Shown here: piece after piece, positions 55,180-63,348 of the stretch
Numbering within the stretch: the stretch's first letter is position 1
How the letters are laid out: each line of letters opens with the position of its first letter
Origin: VRUE01 sp963774555
GTDB lineage: Bacteria > Actinomycetota > Thermoleophilia > Solirubrobacterales > 70-9
Direction: 5' to 3'
NCBI GenBank assembly: GCA_963774555.1
Contig: CAVZFL010000002.1
Location: 1,054,001 to 1,118,000 of the forward strand
DNA length: 64,000 nucleotides
Made by a program: the position numbers and the translations under genes
The notes under the pieces: generated by a model
Seen by the model: the letters and a program-made list of their open reading frames with translations, nothing else
What the model was told of the DNA's origin: nothing
The model's database searches: none

Positions 55180-56061
55180 ATGCTGCTGCTGACGGGGGCG
55201 ACTGGAAGCGTTGGATCGCGGCTGCTGCCGCTGCTGCTCGAGCGCGGCGAGGACGTGCGCTGCCTGGTCCGCGAGCCGCGCCGGCTGGGGCCGCTGCGGG
55301 TCGACGTGCAGATCGCCCTCGGCGATCTCGGCGAGATGTCGGACCCCTACCTGGTGCGCCAGGCCCTGCGCGGCGTCGACACCGTCGTCCACCTGGCGGC
55401 GACGATCCGCGACCAGCCACCGCGGCGGATCGAGGAGCTGAACGGGCTGGCGACGCTGCGGCTGCTGCGCGCCGCCGAGCGCAGCGGGGTCGAGCGCTTC
55501 GTCTTCTTCAGCGCCCTCAACGCCTCCGCCGCCCAGCGCACGCGCTTCTTCCGCGCCAAGTGGCTGGCCGAGCGCGCCGTCACCTCCTCGCCGCTGCAGA
55601 CGACGGTCTTCGCGCCCTCGATCGTCTATGACCACTCCGATCCCTGGATCACCCTGCTGCGCCGCTTCTCCTTCCTGCCGGTGCTGCCGGTCTCCGGCGA
55701 CGGCGAGGCGCGCTTCGAGCCGATCTGGGCGCAGGACGCGGCGCGCTGCGTCGTCGCCGCGCTCCTGCAGGGGCATCGGGAGCGCTACGAGCTGGCCGGG
55801 CCGGAGCAGCTCAGCTACGACGAGATGTCGGACCTCGTCAGCCGCGCGGCCGGCCGGCCGCGCTCGCTCGTCCACCTGCCCCTGCCCTTGGTCCGCGCCG
55901 GCCTGATCGCGATCCGCTCCCTTTTCGGCGAGGCCGTGTTTGCAACCTGGGAGGAGGCGGAGCTGATGGAGGTTCCGATGGTCAGCGAACGCGGCACTGC
56001 CGATGCAGAGGAGCTGGGAGTGGCGCCGAGAAGGATGATCGATGTCCTGGAGGAGCACTAA
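55180..56061 (+). CDS. NAD(P)-binding atypical SDR protein (NDUFA9/epimerase-like)
   Basis: 293 residues. MLLLTGATGSVGSRLLPLL (GxxGxxG), DVRCLVREPRRL, VDTVVHLAATI, VERFVFFSALNA and a C-terminal Tyr-containing substrate region. The FEPIWAQDAARCVVAAL block fits NDUFA9-type. Overlaps the next gene by 20 bases. Intact. Substrate unknown. Confidence 0.82.
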   Translation: MLLLTGATGSVGSRLLPLLLERGEDVRCLVREPRRLGPLRVDVQIALGDLGEMSDPYLVRQALRGVDTVVHLAATIRDQPPRRIEELNGLATLRLLRAAERSGVERFVFFSALNASAAQRTRFFRAKWLAERAVTSSPLQTTVFAPSIVYDHSDPWITLLRRFSFLPVLPVSGDGEARFEPIWAQDAARCVVAALLQGHRERYELAGPEQLSYDEMSDLVSRAAGRPRSLVHLPLPLVRAGLIAIRSLFGEAVFATWEEAELMEVPMVSERGTADAEELGVAPRRMIDVLEEH

Positions 56062-57136
56062 GCGAACAGCAGCGCTGGCGATGCTTGCGGTGGCGCTGCT
56101 GACCGGCCACGCCTCGGCCCTGACCCTGGCGCCACCGAAGCCGGACGTGCTCTTCGGCGTCAGCGACAGGGGGGCGACCCTGGACTTCAACGAATTCGCC
56201 GGACTGCTGAGCAAGCACCCGGCGCTGCTGGAGACCTTCCACCCCTGGGGCAACAGCCTCAACGAGGCCTACGAACGCTGGCGCGAAACCTCGACCCGCC
56301 CGGTCCTGGCGATCTCGACCACCGATGACCAGACACTCTCCGAGCTGATCACTCCCGAGCAGATCGCGCTCGGCGCCGGCGACGACTACCTGCTGCAGCT
56401 CAACGACTTCTTCGCCAAACACGGTCTCCCCGCCTACATCCGACCGCTGGGGGAGCCCAACCGCTGCCTCAACGCCTGGTCGGCGGTCAACTGCGACGGC
56501 ACGCAGAAGGGCGGCGAACACACGGCCGGCTGGTACAAACAGGCTTTCCGTCGCATCGTCGCGATCGTGCGCGGCGGCCAGACCCTGGAAGGGATCAACG
56601 CGACTCTGGCCGAAATCGGCCTGCCGCCGCTGAACCGCACCAAAGGCCCCAACCCGACCGAACTGCCGGCGGCACCGGTGAGCATCGTCTGGAGCCCGCT
56701 GCCGGGCGGCTCGCCCAGGATCAAAGGCAACTTCCCCGGCAACTTCTGGCCCGGCAGCCGCTGGGTCGACTGGGTCGGCTCCGACTTCTACTCCGAATAC
56801 CCGGTCTGGGAAGACCTGCAGCGCTTCTACCTCGGCAAGCAGTGGAAGCGCAAGCCTTTCGCGATGACCGAGTTCGCCGTCTCAGGCGAAGACGAACCGC
56901 GCTTCGTCAAACAGACGATCAGCTGGATCGCCAAACGCCCCCGAGTCCGCATGTTCGTCTACTACACCGGCTTCGGCCCAGGCGCCAACCCCTACGACCT
57001 CAACCTCTACCCCCGCACCACCAACACCCTCCGCCTAAAGCTCCGCCGCCCAAATTACCTCCAATACGCCGAATACAACGCCGGCCTCCTCCCGCCACTC
57101 CCCCCACCCCCACCCAAACCCCCCAGAGCCAAATAA
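56042..57136 (+). CDS. Secreted GH26-like TIM-barrel protein (intact paralogue)
   Basis: 364 residues. Signal peptide (LAMLAVALLTGHASA), then LFGVSDRGATLDFNEF, IRPLGEPNRCLNAWS (candidate acid/base Glu), VDWVGSDFYSEYPVW and FAMTEFAVSGE (candidate nucleophile Glu), with a Pro-rich C-terminus. Collinear with the frameshifted gene at 8905-9978 over its whole length. Probably acts on an extracellular polysaccharide; substrate unknown. Starts inside the preceding gene. Confidence 0.75.
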   Translation: MSWRSTKRTAALAMLAVALLTGHASALTLAPPKPDVLFGVSDRGATLDFNEFAGLLSKHPALLETFHPWGNSLNEAYERWRETSTRPVLAISTTDDQTLSELITPEQIALGAGDDYLLQLNDFFAKHGLPAYIRPLGEPNRCLNAWSAVNCDGTQKGGEHTAGWYKQAFRRIVAIVRGGQTLEGINATLAEIGLPPLNRTKGPNPTELPAAPVSIVWSPLPGGSPRIKGNFPGNFWPGSRWVDWVGSDFYSEYPVWEDLQRFYLGKQWKRKPFAMTEFAVSGEDEPRFVKQTISWIAKRPRVRMFVYYTGFGPGANPYDLNLYPRTTNTLRLKLRRPNYLQYAEYNAGLLPPLPPPPPKPPRAK

Positions 57137-57155
57137 CTCAACACCCCCGCACCCA

Positions 57156-57208
57156 CCGCCGACGGGCCGATACGTCAAGTCTTCCTTGACGTATCGGCCC
57201 GTCGGCGG
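57156..57208. repeat. Dispersed palindrome, copy B
   Basis: 24-bp perfect arms (57156-57179 and 57185-57208) around a five-base loop; the core is CCGACGGGCCGATACGTC. It covers the last codons and stop of the DUF559 gene (57175). The longest and cleanest copy in the window. Confidence 0.85.
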
Positions 57209-58090
57209 TTCTCGGCCGGAGCGAGGAGGGCGCGGACTATCTCGGCTAGTTGTGCGGATTCTTGGAAGATCTGCTCCCAGGTGCAATGAGACACCTTCCA
57301 ACCTGCAACCTGGAACCGCTGCTCCCGCTTGCGATCGCGCTGGAATGCAGAGTCGGTGTCGTGGAAGGTTCGGCTGTCCGCTTCGAGGATCAGATCGGAG
57401 TCGCGCCAAAGGAAATCGGGCTTTTGAGTTCGCCCGCCGACGAAGAGCGGAACGTTGACCTCCGGAACCGGCAAACGGGCCCTTTCGCACAGTCGCAGGA
57501 ACTCGCGCTCCATCTCGCTACGGGTGCGTTTCGTCTCAGGGCGTATTTCGTCCATCACGAGCCGTAGTCGGGCAACTCCGCGCCGGCCGCGATGAAGGCG
57601 GATCTCCCCCCGCACAGCCTGGTGATCGAGGATCCGCAAGACCTCTGCCTCTGAAACCGCCTTGCGCAGCCGCCAGATAGGGATGGTGGCGGCAAGGTCA
57701 AGGAGAGTTCGCGCCACGGTCGTACAGGGGATCCCCTCTGCGGATGTTCGCTCGGTTGCCTCCAGCCTGTCATCTCGATGCGAAGAGATACCTCCAGGTG
57801 AGCGGCCCCGTCTCCCGGGCGCCGTGACGTCGATCGGGCCATGGACGAAATCGCGAACGCCCCACAGCTCTCCTGCAGACTGATGCGACAGAACCGCTCC
57901 TGGCCCGCAAGCCAAGACCGCGGCCATCAACGCACACTCCCGCGTCGAAGGCACATGGCCCACCGCATATACACCCTCGTGCAGCTGATGCCATCGCCCC
58001 ACCTTCACGCGCCAATGCGCCGCCGTTCCGACCGATCCCCACCCCCTCCAATTGCCAGAGCGCAACCACCCCGTGCTGCCGAGCAGCCAT
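57175..58090 (-). CDS. DUF559 (VSR-like, PD-D/ExK) nuclease with N-terminal winged-helix domain, one frameshift
   Basis: N-terminal AbiEi-type region: MAARQHGVVALWQLEGVGIG, then WHQLHEGVYAVGHVP; middle region with AAVLACGPGAVLSHQSAGELWG; C-terminal DUF559 nuclease domain with KPDFLWRDSDLILEADSRTFH, RDRKREQRFQVAGWKV. Asp and Glu of the PD-(D/E)xK core are present. A frame change near 58025 joins the winged helix to the rest. The end is coded by palindrome B. Common in Actinobacteria, function unproven. Confidence 0.75.
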
Positions 58091-58121
58091 CCGAGCGACC
58101 ACCCGATCCCAGTCCCTCCGC

Positions 58122-58172
58122 GGTCGACGGGCCGATACGTCAAAGGGGGCTTGACGCATCGGCCCGTCGACC
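58122..58172. repeat. Dispersed palindrome, copy C
   Basis: 22-bp arms at 58122-58143 and 58151-58172, one mismatch, seven-base loop. Shares GACGGGCCGATACGTCAA with copy B. Lies 30 bases upstream of the DUF559 start, so B and C bracket that gene. Confidence 0.8.
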
Positions 58173-58251
58173 TTGTTGGGCGCGGTCATGTGGGGAGTGT
58201 TGTGGGGGCGGGCGCGCGGGTGGTGCGCTGATAGCGCCGAAAGCGTTACGG

Positions 58252-58295
58252 CTCTCGCGGAAAACGCGAGAGGCCCCGGTCTCCCGGGGCCTCTC
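58252..58295 (-). terminator. Double hairpin, groEL terminator
   Basis: GAGAGGCCCCGG at 58268-58279 pairs with CCGGGGCCTCTC at 58284-58295; on the minus strand a GCGTTTT stretch follows. A second small hairpin, CTCTCGCG/CGCGAGAG, overlaps at 58252-58272. Located about 80 bases after the groEL stop. Confidence 0.65.
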
Positions 58296-58314
58296 GAAAG
58301 CCACTCTCACTCCT

Positions 58315-58363
58315 CGATGGGCCGAATTGTCAAGTTGGACTTGACGTATCGGCCCGTCGGCGG
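58315..58363. repeat. Dispersed palindrome, copy D
   Basis: The right arm, 58340-58363, is identical to the right arm of copy B over its length; the left arm (58315-58334) is degenerate. It ends 11 bases before the groEL stop codon. Confidence 0.75.
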
Positions 58364-58373
58364 GCAGGCGTGC

Positions 58374-60011
58374 TTACATCATCCCGCCCATGTCGGGCAT
58401 GCCGCCGGGCATTCCGCCCCCGGCGCCTTCCTTCTCGGGCGGCTCGGCGATGACGGCCTCGGTGACGAGGATGTTCTTCGCGATCGAGGCTGCGTTCTGC
58501 AGCGCCGAGCGCGTCACCATGGTCGGGTCGATGACCCCAGCGGCGATCAGGTCGCCGTACTCGCCGTTGGAGGCGTTGAGGCCTTCGCCGGCCTTCAGGT
58601 CACGGACCTTGTTGACCACGACCGAACCCTCCAGGCCGGAGTTCTCGGCGATCTGGCGGACCGGCTCCTCCAGCGCACGGTAGACGATGCGAGCACCGGT
58701 GGCCTCGTCCGGGTCCTCGTGCTTGTCCGGATCGAGGTTGCTCTGCGCGTTGAGCAGAGCAACGCCACCACCCGGCACGACGCCCTCCTCGAGCGCGGCG
58801 CGGGTCGCCTGCAGCGCGTCCTCGACGCGGTGCTTCTTCTCCTTCATCTCGGTCTCGGTGGCAGCGCCGACCTTGACCACGGCAACGCCGCCGGCCAGCT
58901 TGGCGAGGCGCTCCTGGAGCTTCTCGCGATCGAAGTCGGAATCGGTGTTGTCGATCTCGTTTTTGATCTGACCGATCCGGCCCTTGATGTCGTCGGCCTC
59001 GCCAGCACCGTCGATGATCGTCGTCGTGTCCTTGGAGACGACCACGCGGCGGGCTTTACCGAGCTGGGTGAGCTGGGTGTTCTCGAGTTTGAGACCCATC
59101 TCCTCGGTGATCACCTCGCCGCCGGTGAGGATCGCGATGTCCTCCAGCATCCGCTTGCGGCGGTCGCCGAAGCCCGGAGCCTTGACCGCGACGCCGGTGA
59201 AGGTGCCGCGCAGCTTGTTGACGACGAGCGTCGCAAGGCACTCGCCCTCGACGTCCTCGGCGACGATCAGCAGCGGCTTGCCACCCTGCATCACCTGCTC
59301 GAGCACCGGCAGGATGTCCCGCACGGAGCCGATTTTCTGGTTGGCGATGAGGATGTAGGGGTCCTCTAGCACGGCCTCCATGCGGTCCTGGTCGGTGACC
59401 ATGTACGGCGAGATGTAGCCCTTGTCGAACTGCATCCCCTCGGTGAACTCCAGCTCCATGCCGAAGGTCTGGCCCTCCTCGACGTTGACCACGCCGTCCT
59501 TGCCGACCTTCTCGATCGCGTCGGCGATCACGTTGCCGATCTCATCGTCGGCGGCGGAGATGGCGGCGACGCGGGCGATCTGCTCCTTGCCGGCGACCTC
59601 CTTGGACTGCTTGCCGCGCAGGTCCTCGACCACGTCGTCGACGGCCTTCTCGATGCCGCGGCGCAGGGCCAGCGGGTTGGCGCCGGCGGCGACGTTCTTG
59701 AGGCCTTGGCGGACGATGATCTGGGCCAGCAGCGTCGCCGTCGTCGTACCGTCACCGGCGACGTCGTTGGTCGCCGTGGCGACCTCGCGGACGAGCTGGG
59801 CGCCCTGGTTCTCGAAGACGTCCTCGACCTCGACCTCGCGGGCGATGGTGACTCCGTCGTTGGTGATCGTCGGCGCGCCGAACTTCTTGTCGAGCACGAC
59901 GTAGCGACCCTTCGGGCCGAGGGTGACCTTGACCGCGTCGGCAACGGCGTCGACGCCGGCCTGCAGGGCCCCCCGTGCTTCCTCGCTGAACTTCAGCTCC
60001 TTATGAGCCAT
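58374..60011 (-). CDS. groEL: Chaperonin GroEL (60 kDa)
   Basis: 545 residues. VTLGPKGRYVVLDKKFGAPTI, NDVAGDGTTTATLLA (ATP-binding Asp), AVKAPGFGDRRKRMLEDIA and VPGGGVALL are canonical; C-terminal GGMPGGMPDMGGMM repeat. Forms the tetradecameric folding chamber with GroES. Intact and at the family's usual length. Downstream of groES with 48 bases between, under a shared CIRCE element. Confidence 0.97.
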   Translation of the reverse strand: MAHKELKFSEEARGALQAGVDAVADAVKVTLGPKGRYVVLDKKFGAPTITNDGVTIAREVEVEDVFENQGAQLVREVATATNDVAGDGTTTATLLAQIIVRQGLKNVAAGANPLALRRGIEKAVDDVVEDLRGKQSKEVAGKEQIARVAAISAADDEIGNVIADAIEKVGKDGVVNVEEGQTFGMELEFTEGMQFDKGYISPYMVTDQDRMEAVLEDPYILIANQKIGSVRDILPVLEQVMQGGKPLLIVAEDVEGECLATLVVNKLRGTFTGVAVKAPGFGDRRKRMLEDIAILTGGEVITEEMGLKLENTQLTQLGKARRVVVSKDTTTIIDGAGEADDIKGRIGQIKNEIDNTDSDFDREKLQERLAKLAGGVAVVKVGAATETEMKEKKHRVEDALQATRAALEEGVVPGGGVALLNAQSNLDPDKHEDPDEATGARIVYRALEEPVRQIAENSGLEGSVVVNKVRDLKAGEGLNASNGEYGDLIAAGVIDPTMVTRSALQNAASIAKNILVTEAVIAEPPEKEGAGGGMPGGMPDMGGMM

Positions 60012-60059
60012 CTGTTTTCAGTCCTCCTTGGTTCTCTAAGTCCTGGTGGGTGTGAGGGG

Positions 60060-60347
60060 CTAACTGAGCTTGGCGAGGATGTCCGACTCGCGCAGAACGA
60101 GCAGGTCATCACCCTCAACGGTGACCTCGGTGCCGCCGTATTTGGAGTAGAGGACCTCGTCGCCCTCGCTCACGTCGATCGGCTGCCGGGTGCCGTCTTC
60201 CTTGACGGCGCCATCGCCGACGGCGACGACCTTGCCCTTTTGGGGCTTCTCCTTGGCCGTATCGGGAAGGACGATTCCGCTCGCGGTCGTCTCCTCCTCT
60301 TCGATCGGCTTGACGATCAGCCGGTCCCCGAGGGGCTTCAGCTTCAT
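60060..60347 (-). CDS. groES: Co-chaperonin GroES (10 kDa)
   Basis: 95 residues. MKLKPLGDRLIVKPIEEEE and GIVLPDTAKEKPQKGKVVAVG contain the mobile loop; EVLYSKYGGTEV is conserved. Caps GroEL. First gene of groESL. Confidence 0.96.
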   Translation of the reverse strand: MKLKPLGDRLIVKPIEEEETTASGIVLPDTAKEKPQKGKVVAVGDGAVKEDGTRQPIDVSEGDEVLYSKYGGTEVTVEGDDLLVLRESDILAKLS

Positions 60348-60397
60348 CCGTATACCTCCATCATTGGTCAGGTGTGGTTCAGAAGTTCGAACTGGGA

Positions 60398-60424
60398 TTG
60401 GCACTCTGCAGGTGAGAGTGCCAG
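60398..60424. promoter_or_regulatory. CIRCE element (HrcA operator)
   Basis: TTGGCACTC, nine bases, GAGTGCCAG: a near-consensus CIRCE inverted repeat, 51 bases upstream of the groES start. Indicates repression of groESL by HrcA and heat induction. Confidence 0.9.
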
Positions 60425-60442
60425 CGCTTGAAAGATAGCGGC

Positions 60443-60916
60443 TCAGCCGTTTGCGAGCAGACGGCAGCCCAGAAGTCGGGCTATCCCCTCGCCGCCGCGC
60501 TTCATCACCCAGTCGTGGTTCCACTCGAAGGCGGGGCGGGCGAGCGGCGCCAGGAGGTTCATCCAGGCCTTCGACGTCGCCACGTTCCACTCGTAGAGGA
60601 CCGCGGTGACGCCGTCCTGCTCGTAGAGACGCCAGCGGCCGACGCCGCTGAGCTCGCCGACGGCATCGGCTTCGAGGATGTGCGGGCGCTCGATCCGCGT
60701 CGTCGTCACCTCGAACTCGACCCGGTAGGGCAGCAGGCTCTTCCAGACCATGCGGGCGACGGTGCCGACGCCACCGTCCTCCCCGGGCCGGATCTCCGTC
60801 GCCTCCTCGACCCCGCGCCACCACTGCGGCCAGCTGGCCTGATCGTAGATCGCCTCCCAGACCGGCTCGCGCGGGGACTCCAGCAACCAGGTCGTGAGGA
60901 AGGAGTAGTCGGCCAC
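60443..60916 (-). CDS. SRPBCC-family polyketide cyclase-like protein
   Basis: 157 residues from a GTG at 60916 (ADYSFLTTWLLESPREPVWEAI). SRPBCC fold with ASWPQWWRGVEEATEI, RVEFEVTTTRIERPH and a long C-terminal helix HDWVMKRGGEGIARLL. Ligand unknown. Intact. An upstream start at 60973 would overlap the ASCH gene stop. Confidence 0.75.
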   Translation of the reverse strand: MADYSFLTTWLLESPREPVWEAIYDQASWPQWWRGVEEATEIRPGEDGGVGTVARMVWKSLLPYRVEFEVTTTRIERPHILEADAVGELSGVGRWRLYEQDGVTAVLYEWNVATSKAWMNLLAPLARPAFEWNHDWVMKRGGEGIARLLGCRLLANG

Positions 60917-60947
60917 CGGTGGGATACGGATCGCGGGCGCCAGGCGA

Positions 60948-61352
60948 TCAGTTGTGGTGCGGGGTCTCCCCATTGCCGAAGTGCGCCCCGGGCGGCTCGA
61001 CGATCTGCGAGAAGCGGATCACGGTGACCGTTTCGTCAGGCGCTACGGGGTGCCCGTAGATCTGTTCGAGGAACTTGATCTCGTCCTCGAGGCGGCGGAA
61101 CTCGGGGTTGTCGTGCTCGATGTCGCGCGGCGAGAGCTCGGAGATGCGCTTCACCTCGACGTCGTCGATCACCGCCGTGAAGATCTTCTCGCGCGGGCTG
61201 TGGCGAAAGCCGACCGTGATCCAGACGACCTGGCCGCGCTCGTACTTGTTGCTCTTGTCGCCAAGCCGGATCGTCGCCGTCTTGCGACCGCGCTTGAGCT
61301 GGTCGACAAAAACCGGCGAGTAGAAGTTGAGTACGTAGATACCGCCGCGCAT
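60948..61352 (-). CDS. ASCH-domain protein
   Basis: 134 residues. MRGGIYVLNFYSPVFVDQLKRGRKTATIRLGDKS is the ASCH beta-barrel start with the GRKTATIR motif; YERGQVVWITVGFR and ETVTVIRFS are later strands. RNA-binding or modified-nucleoside-related fold; exact role unknown. Intact and upstream of the SRPBCC gene on the same strand. Confidence 0.8.
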   Translation of the reverse strand: MRGGIYVLNFYSPVFVDQLKRGRKTATIRLGDKSNKYERGQVVWITVGFRHSPREKIFTAVIDDVEVKRISELSPRDIEHDNPEFRRLEDEIKFLEQIYGHPVAPDETVTVIRFSQIVEPPGAHFGNGETPHHN

Positions 61353-61458
61353 CGCCGAGCGAGCGTATCTGACCGCGCCGCGCGCGGCTGCTACCCAGTT
61401 TTGGACCTTTATCCGAACCAGGGGTGTAGGAGCGGGCAAAACGGGTCGATGGAGGGGT

Positions 61459-63345
61459 GTGAGGAATTTCGCCGTCACTCGCTCCCCCCTGCCGCTTGCC
61501 CTGGCTCTCGCTTGCGCCGCGATCCTGCTGCTCGTCGGCTCGGCCAGCGCCGAGGCGGCGAGTTGCGCCGGCAAGCACGCGACGATCGTCGGCACGCCCG
61601 GCAACGACACGATCGTCGGCAAAGGCGCCAGCGACGTGATCTACGGAGGGGGCGGCAACGACCGCATCAGCGGCGGGTCGAACGGCAACGACACGATCTG
61701 CGGCGGGCCCGGCAACGACAAGCTCAATGGCGGCCACGGCTTCGACGCTCTCTACGGCGAAGGCGGCGACGACCACCTCTCCGGCGACACCGGCTCCGAC
61801 CACCTCGACGGCGGCGGCGGCAATGACGAGCTCAGCGGCGCCAAGGGCAAGGACAGCCTCGTCGGTGGCAGCGGCGACGACAAGCTCCTGGGCCAGAAAG
61901 GCCCCGACACGCTGATCGGCGCCGCCGGCGACGACTACATCAACGGCGAAAAGGGCAGTGACAACGAGGACGGCGGCGGCGGCAACGACATGCTCTTCGG
62001 CGACAAGGGCAACGACGAGATCGAAGGCGGGCCCGGCACCGACCAGATCGAAGGCGGGCCCGGCGACGACCCCAAGCTCGAAGGCGGTGCCGACAACGAC
62101 TTCGTCTATGGCGGCGCCGGCAGTGACCACGCCAGCGGCGGTGAAGGTGACGGCGACGTGGTGCGCGGCGACAGCGGCGAAGACACGCTGGATGGCGGCC
62201 CCGGTAGCCAGGACATCGTCTCCTACGCCAGCGCCACCCGCGGCGCGGTCACCGTCGACCTCGCCAGCGGCCGCTCGAAAGGAGACGGGCACGACACCCT
62301 GCAGGGCTTCGAGGACGTGGTCGGCTCGCCGCAGGGAGACGAAATCGTCGGCGACGTCGAAGTCAACCGGCTCGACGGCGGCGTCGGCAACGACAACCTC
62401 GACGGCATGGGCGGGCCGGACGAAGCCTTCGGCGGCGCCGGCAGCGACGAATGCGACGGCTTCGCCACCGAGCACTCCTGCGGCGTCGAAGAAAGCCCGC
62501 CCGCGAACGGCACCTTCGTGATCCTCAACCAGGGTCTCGACGGCAGCAGCCTGATCGTGCAGGGCGACAGCAGCCCCAACCACATCGTCCTCTACTTCAA
62601 CGGCGGCTGGACGGTCACCAACGACGGTCCGATCGTGGCCGGCGAAGGCTGCCAGCTCGACACCGCCAGCCCGTCCGTCACCTGCCCGACCGCTACCGCG
62701 ACGGGGCTCGTGGTGATCACCGGCGGCGCCGGCGACGACTCGATCGACATCGGCCAAAGCGTCCCCGCCAGCGTCAAGGTCCGCGCCAACGGCAACGCCG
62801 GCTCCGACACCATCAGCGGCGGCCCCGGCGACGACGTGCTGGAAGCGGGCGAGAACTACAACAGCCCCGACAACGGCAACGACACCCTGGTCGGCAACGA
62901 GGGCAGCGACGTGCTCTACGCCGATCCCGGTGCCGACACGCTCGCTGGCGGCCACGGCAACGACCTGCTCGTCTCCTCGGTGGCGGTCTGCCAGGGACAC
63001 ACCTACAGCGGCGGGCCGGGCGAGGACACGGTCTCCTACGGCCGCTCGAATGCGAGCATGCACGTCGAACTGGGCGGAACCGGGGCCCCTCCCGGCTGCG
63101 GCACCCCCGATCACGTCCTCGGCGACAACGAGGACCTCGAGGGCTCCGACGGCCCCGACGTGCTGATCGGCGACAACAGCGCCAACAGCCTCTTCGGCCA
63201 CCTCGGCGCCGACACCTTCATCGGCAAGGGCGGCAACGACTCGATCGAAGCGATCGACGGCCAGCACGACAAATCGATCCAGTGCGGCAGCGGCGACGAC
63301 AGCGCCAGCCGGGATCCCTCCGATCCCAAACCAATCGACTGCTGA
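61459..63345 (+). CDS. Secreted RTX (hemolysin-type calcium-binding repeat) protein
   Basis: 628 residues from a GTG. Signal peptide (LALALACAAILLLVGSASA), then about 25 glycine/aspartate nonapeptides (for example GGAGDDYINGEKGSD, GGPGDDVLEAGE) in three blocks (residues 40-260, 410-480, 540-600) around a non-repeat beta region with VTCPTATATGLVVITGGAGDD. Binds Ca2+ extracellularly; a surface or matrix protein. No type I secretion genes are near. Intact. Confidence 0.88.
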   Translation: MRNFAVTRSPLPLALALACAAILLLVGSASAEAASCAGKHATIVGTPGNDTIVGKGASDVIYGGGGNDRISGGSNGNDTICGGPGNDKLNGGHGFDALYGEGGDDHLSGDTGSDHLDGGGGNDELSGAKGKDSLVGGSGDDKLLGQKGPDTLIGAAGDDYINGEKGSDNEDGGGGNDMLFGDKGNDEIEGGPGTDQIEGGPGDDPKLEGGADNDFVYGGAGSDHASGGEGDGDVVRGDSGEDTLDGGPGSQDIVSYASATRGAVTVDLASGRSKGDGHDTLQGFEDVVGSPQGDEIVGDVEVNRLDGGVGNDNLDGMGGPDEAFGGAGSDECDGFATEHSCGVEESPPANGTFVILNQGLDGSSLIVQGDSSPNHIVLYFNGGWTVTNDGPIVAGEGCQLDTASPSVTCPTATATGLVVITGGAGDDSIDIGQSVPASVKVRANGNAGSDTISGGPGDDVLEAGENYNSPDNGNDTLVGNEGSDVLYADPGADTLAGGHGNDLLVSSVAVCQGHTYSGGPGEDTVSYGRSNASMHVELGGTGAPPGCGTPDHVLGDNEDLEGSDGPDVLIGDNSANSLFGHLGADTFIGKGGNDSIEAIDGQHDKSIQCGSGDDSASRDPSDPKPIDC

Positions 63346-63348
63346 GCC

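Noticed and set aside
61600..63200. Regular repeats suggesting a CRISPR or satellite array
   Set aside because: Period and variation follow codons for GGxGxDxLx nonapeptides; no constant repeat with unique spacers is present.
61036..63267. A 743-codon reverse-strand open frame
   Set aside because: It is the mirror of the RTX nonapeptide repeats; its Val/Ala-rich low-complexity content has no domain, and the forward frame has a signal peptide and calcium motifs.
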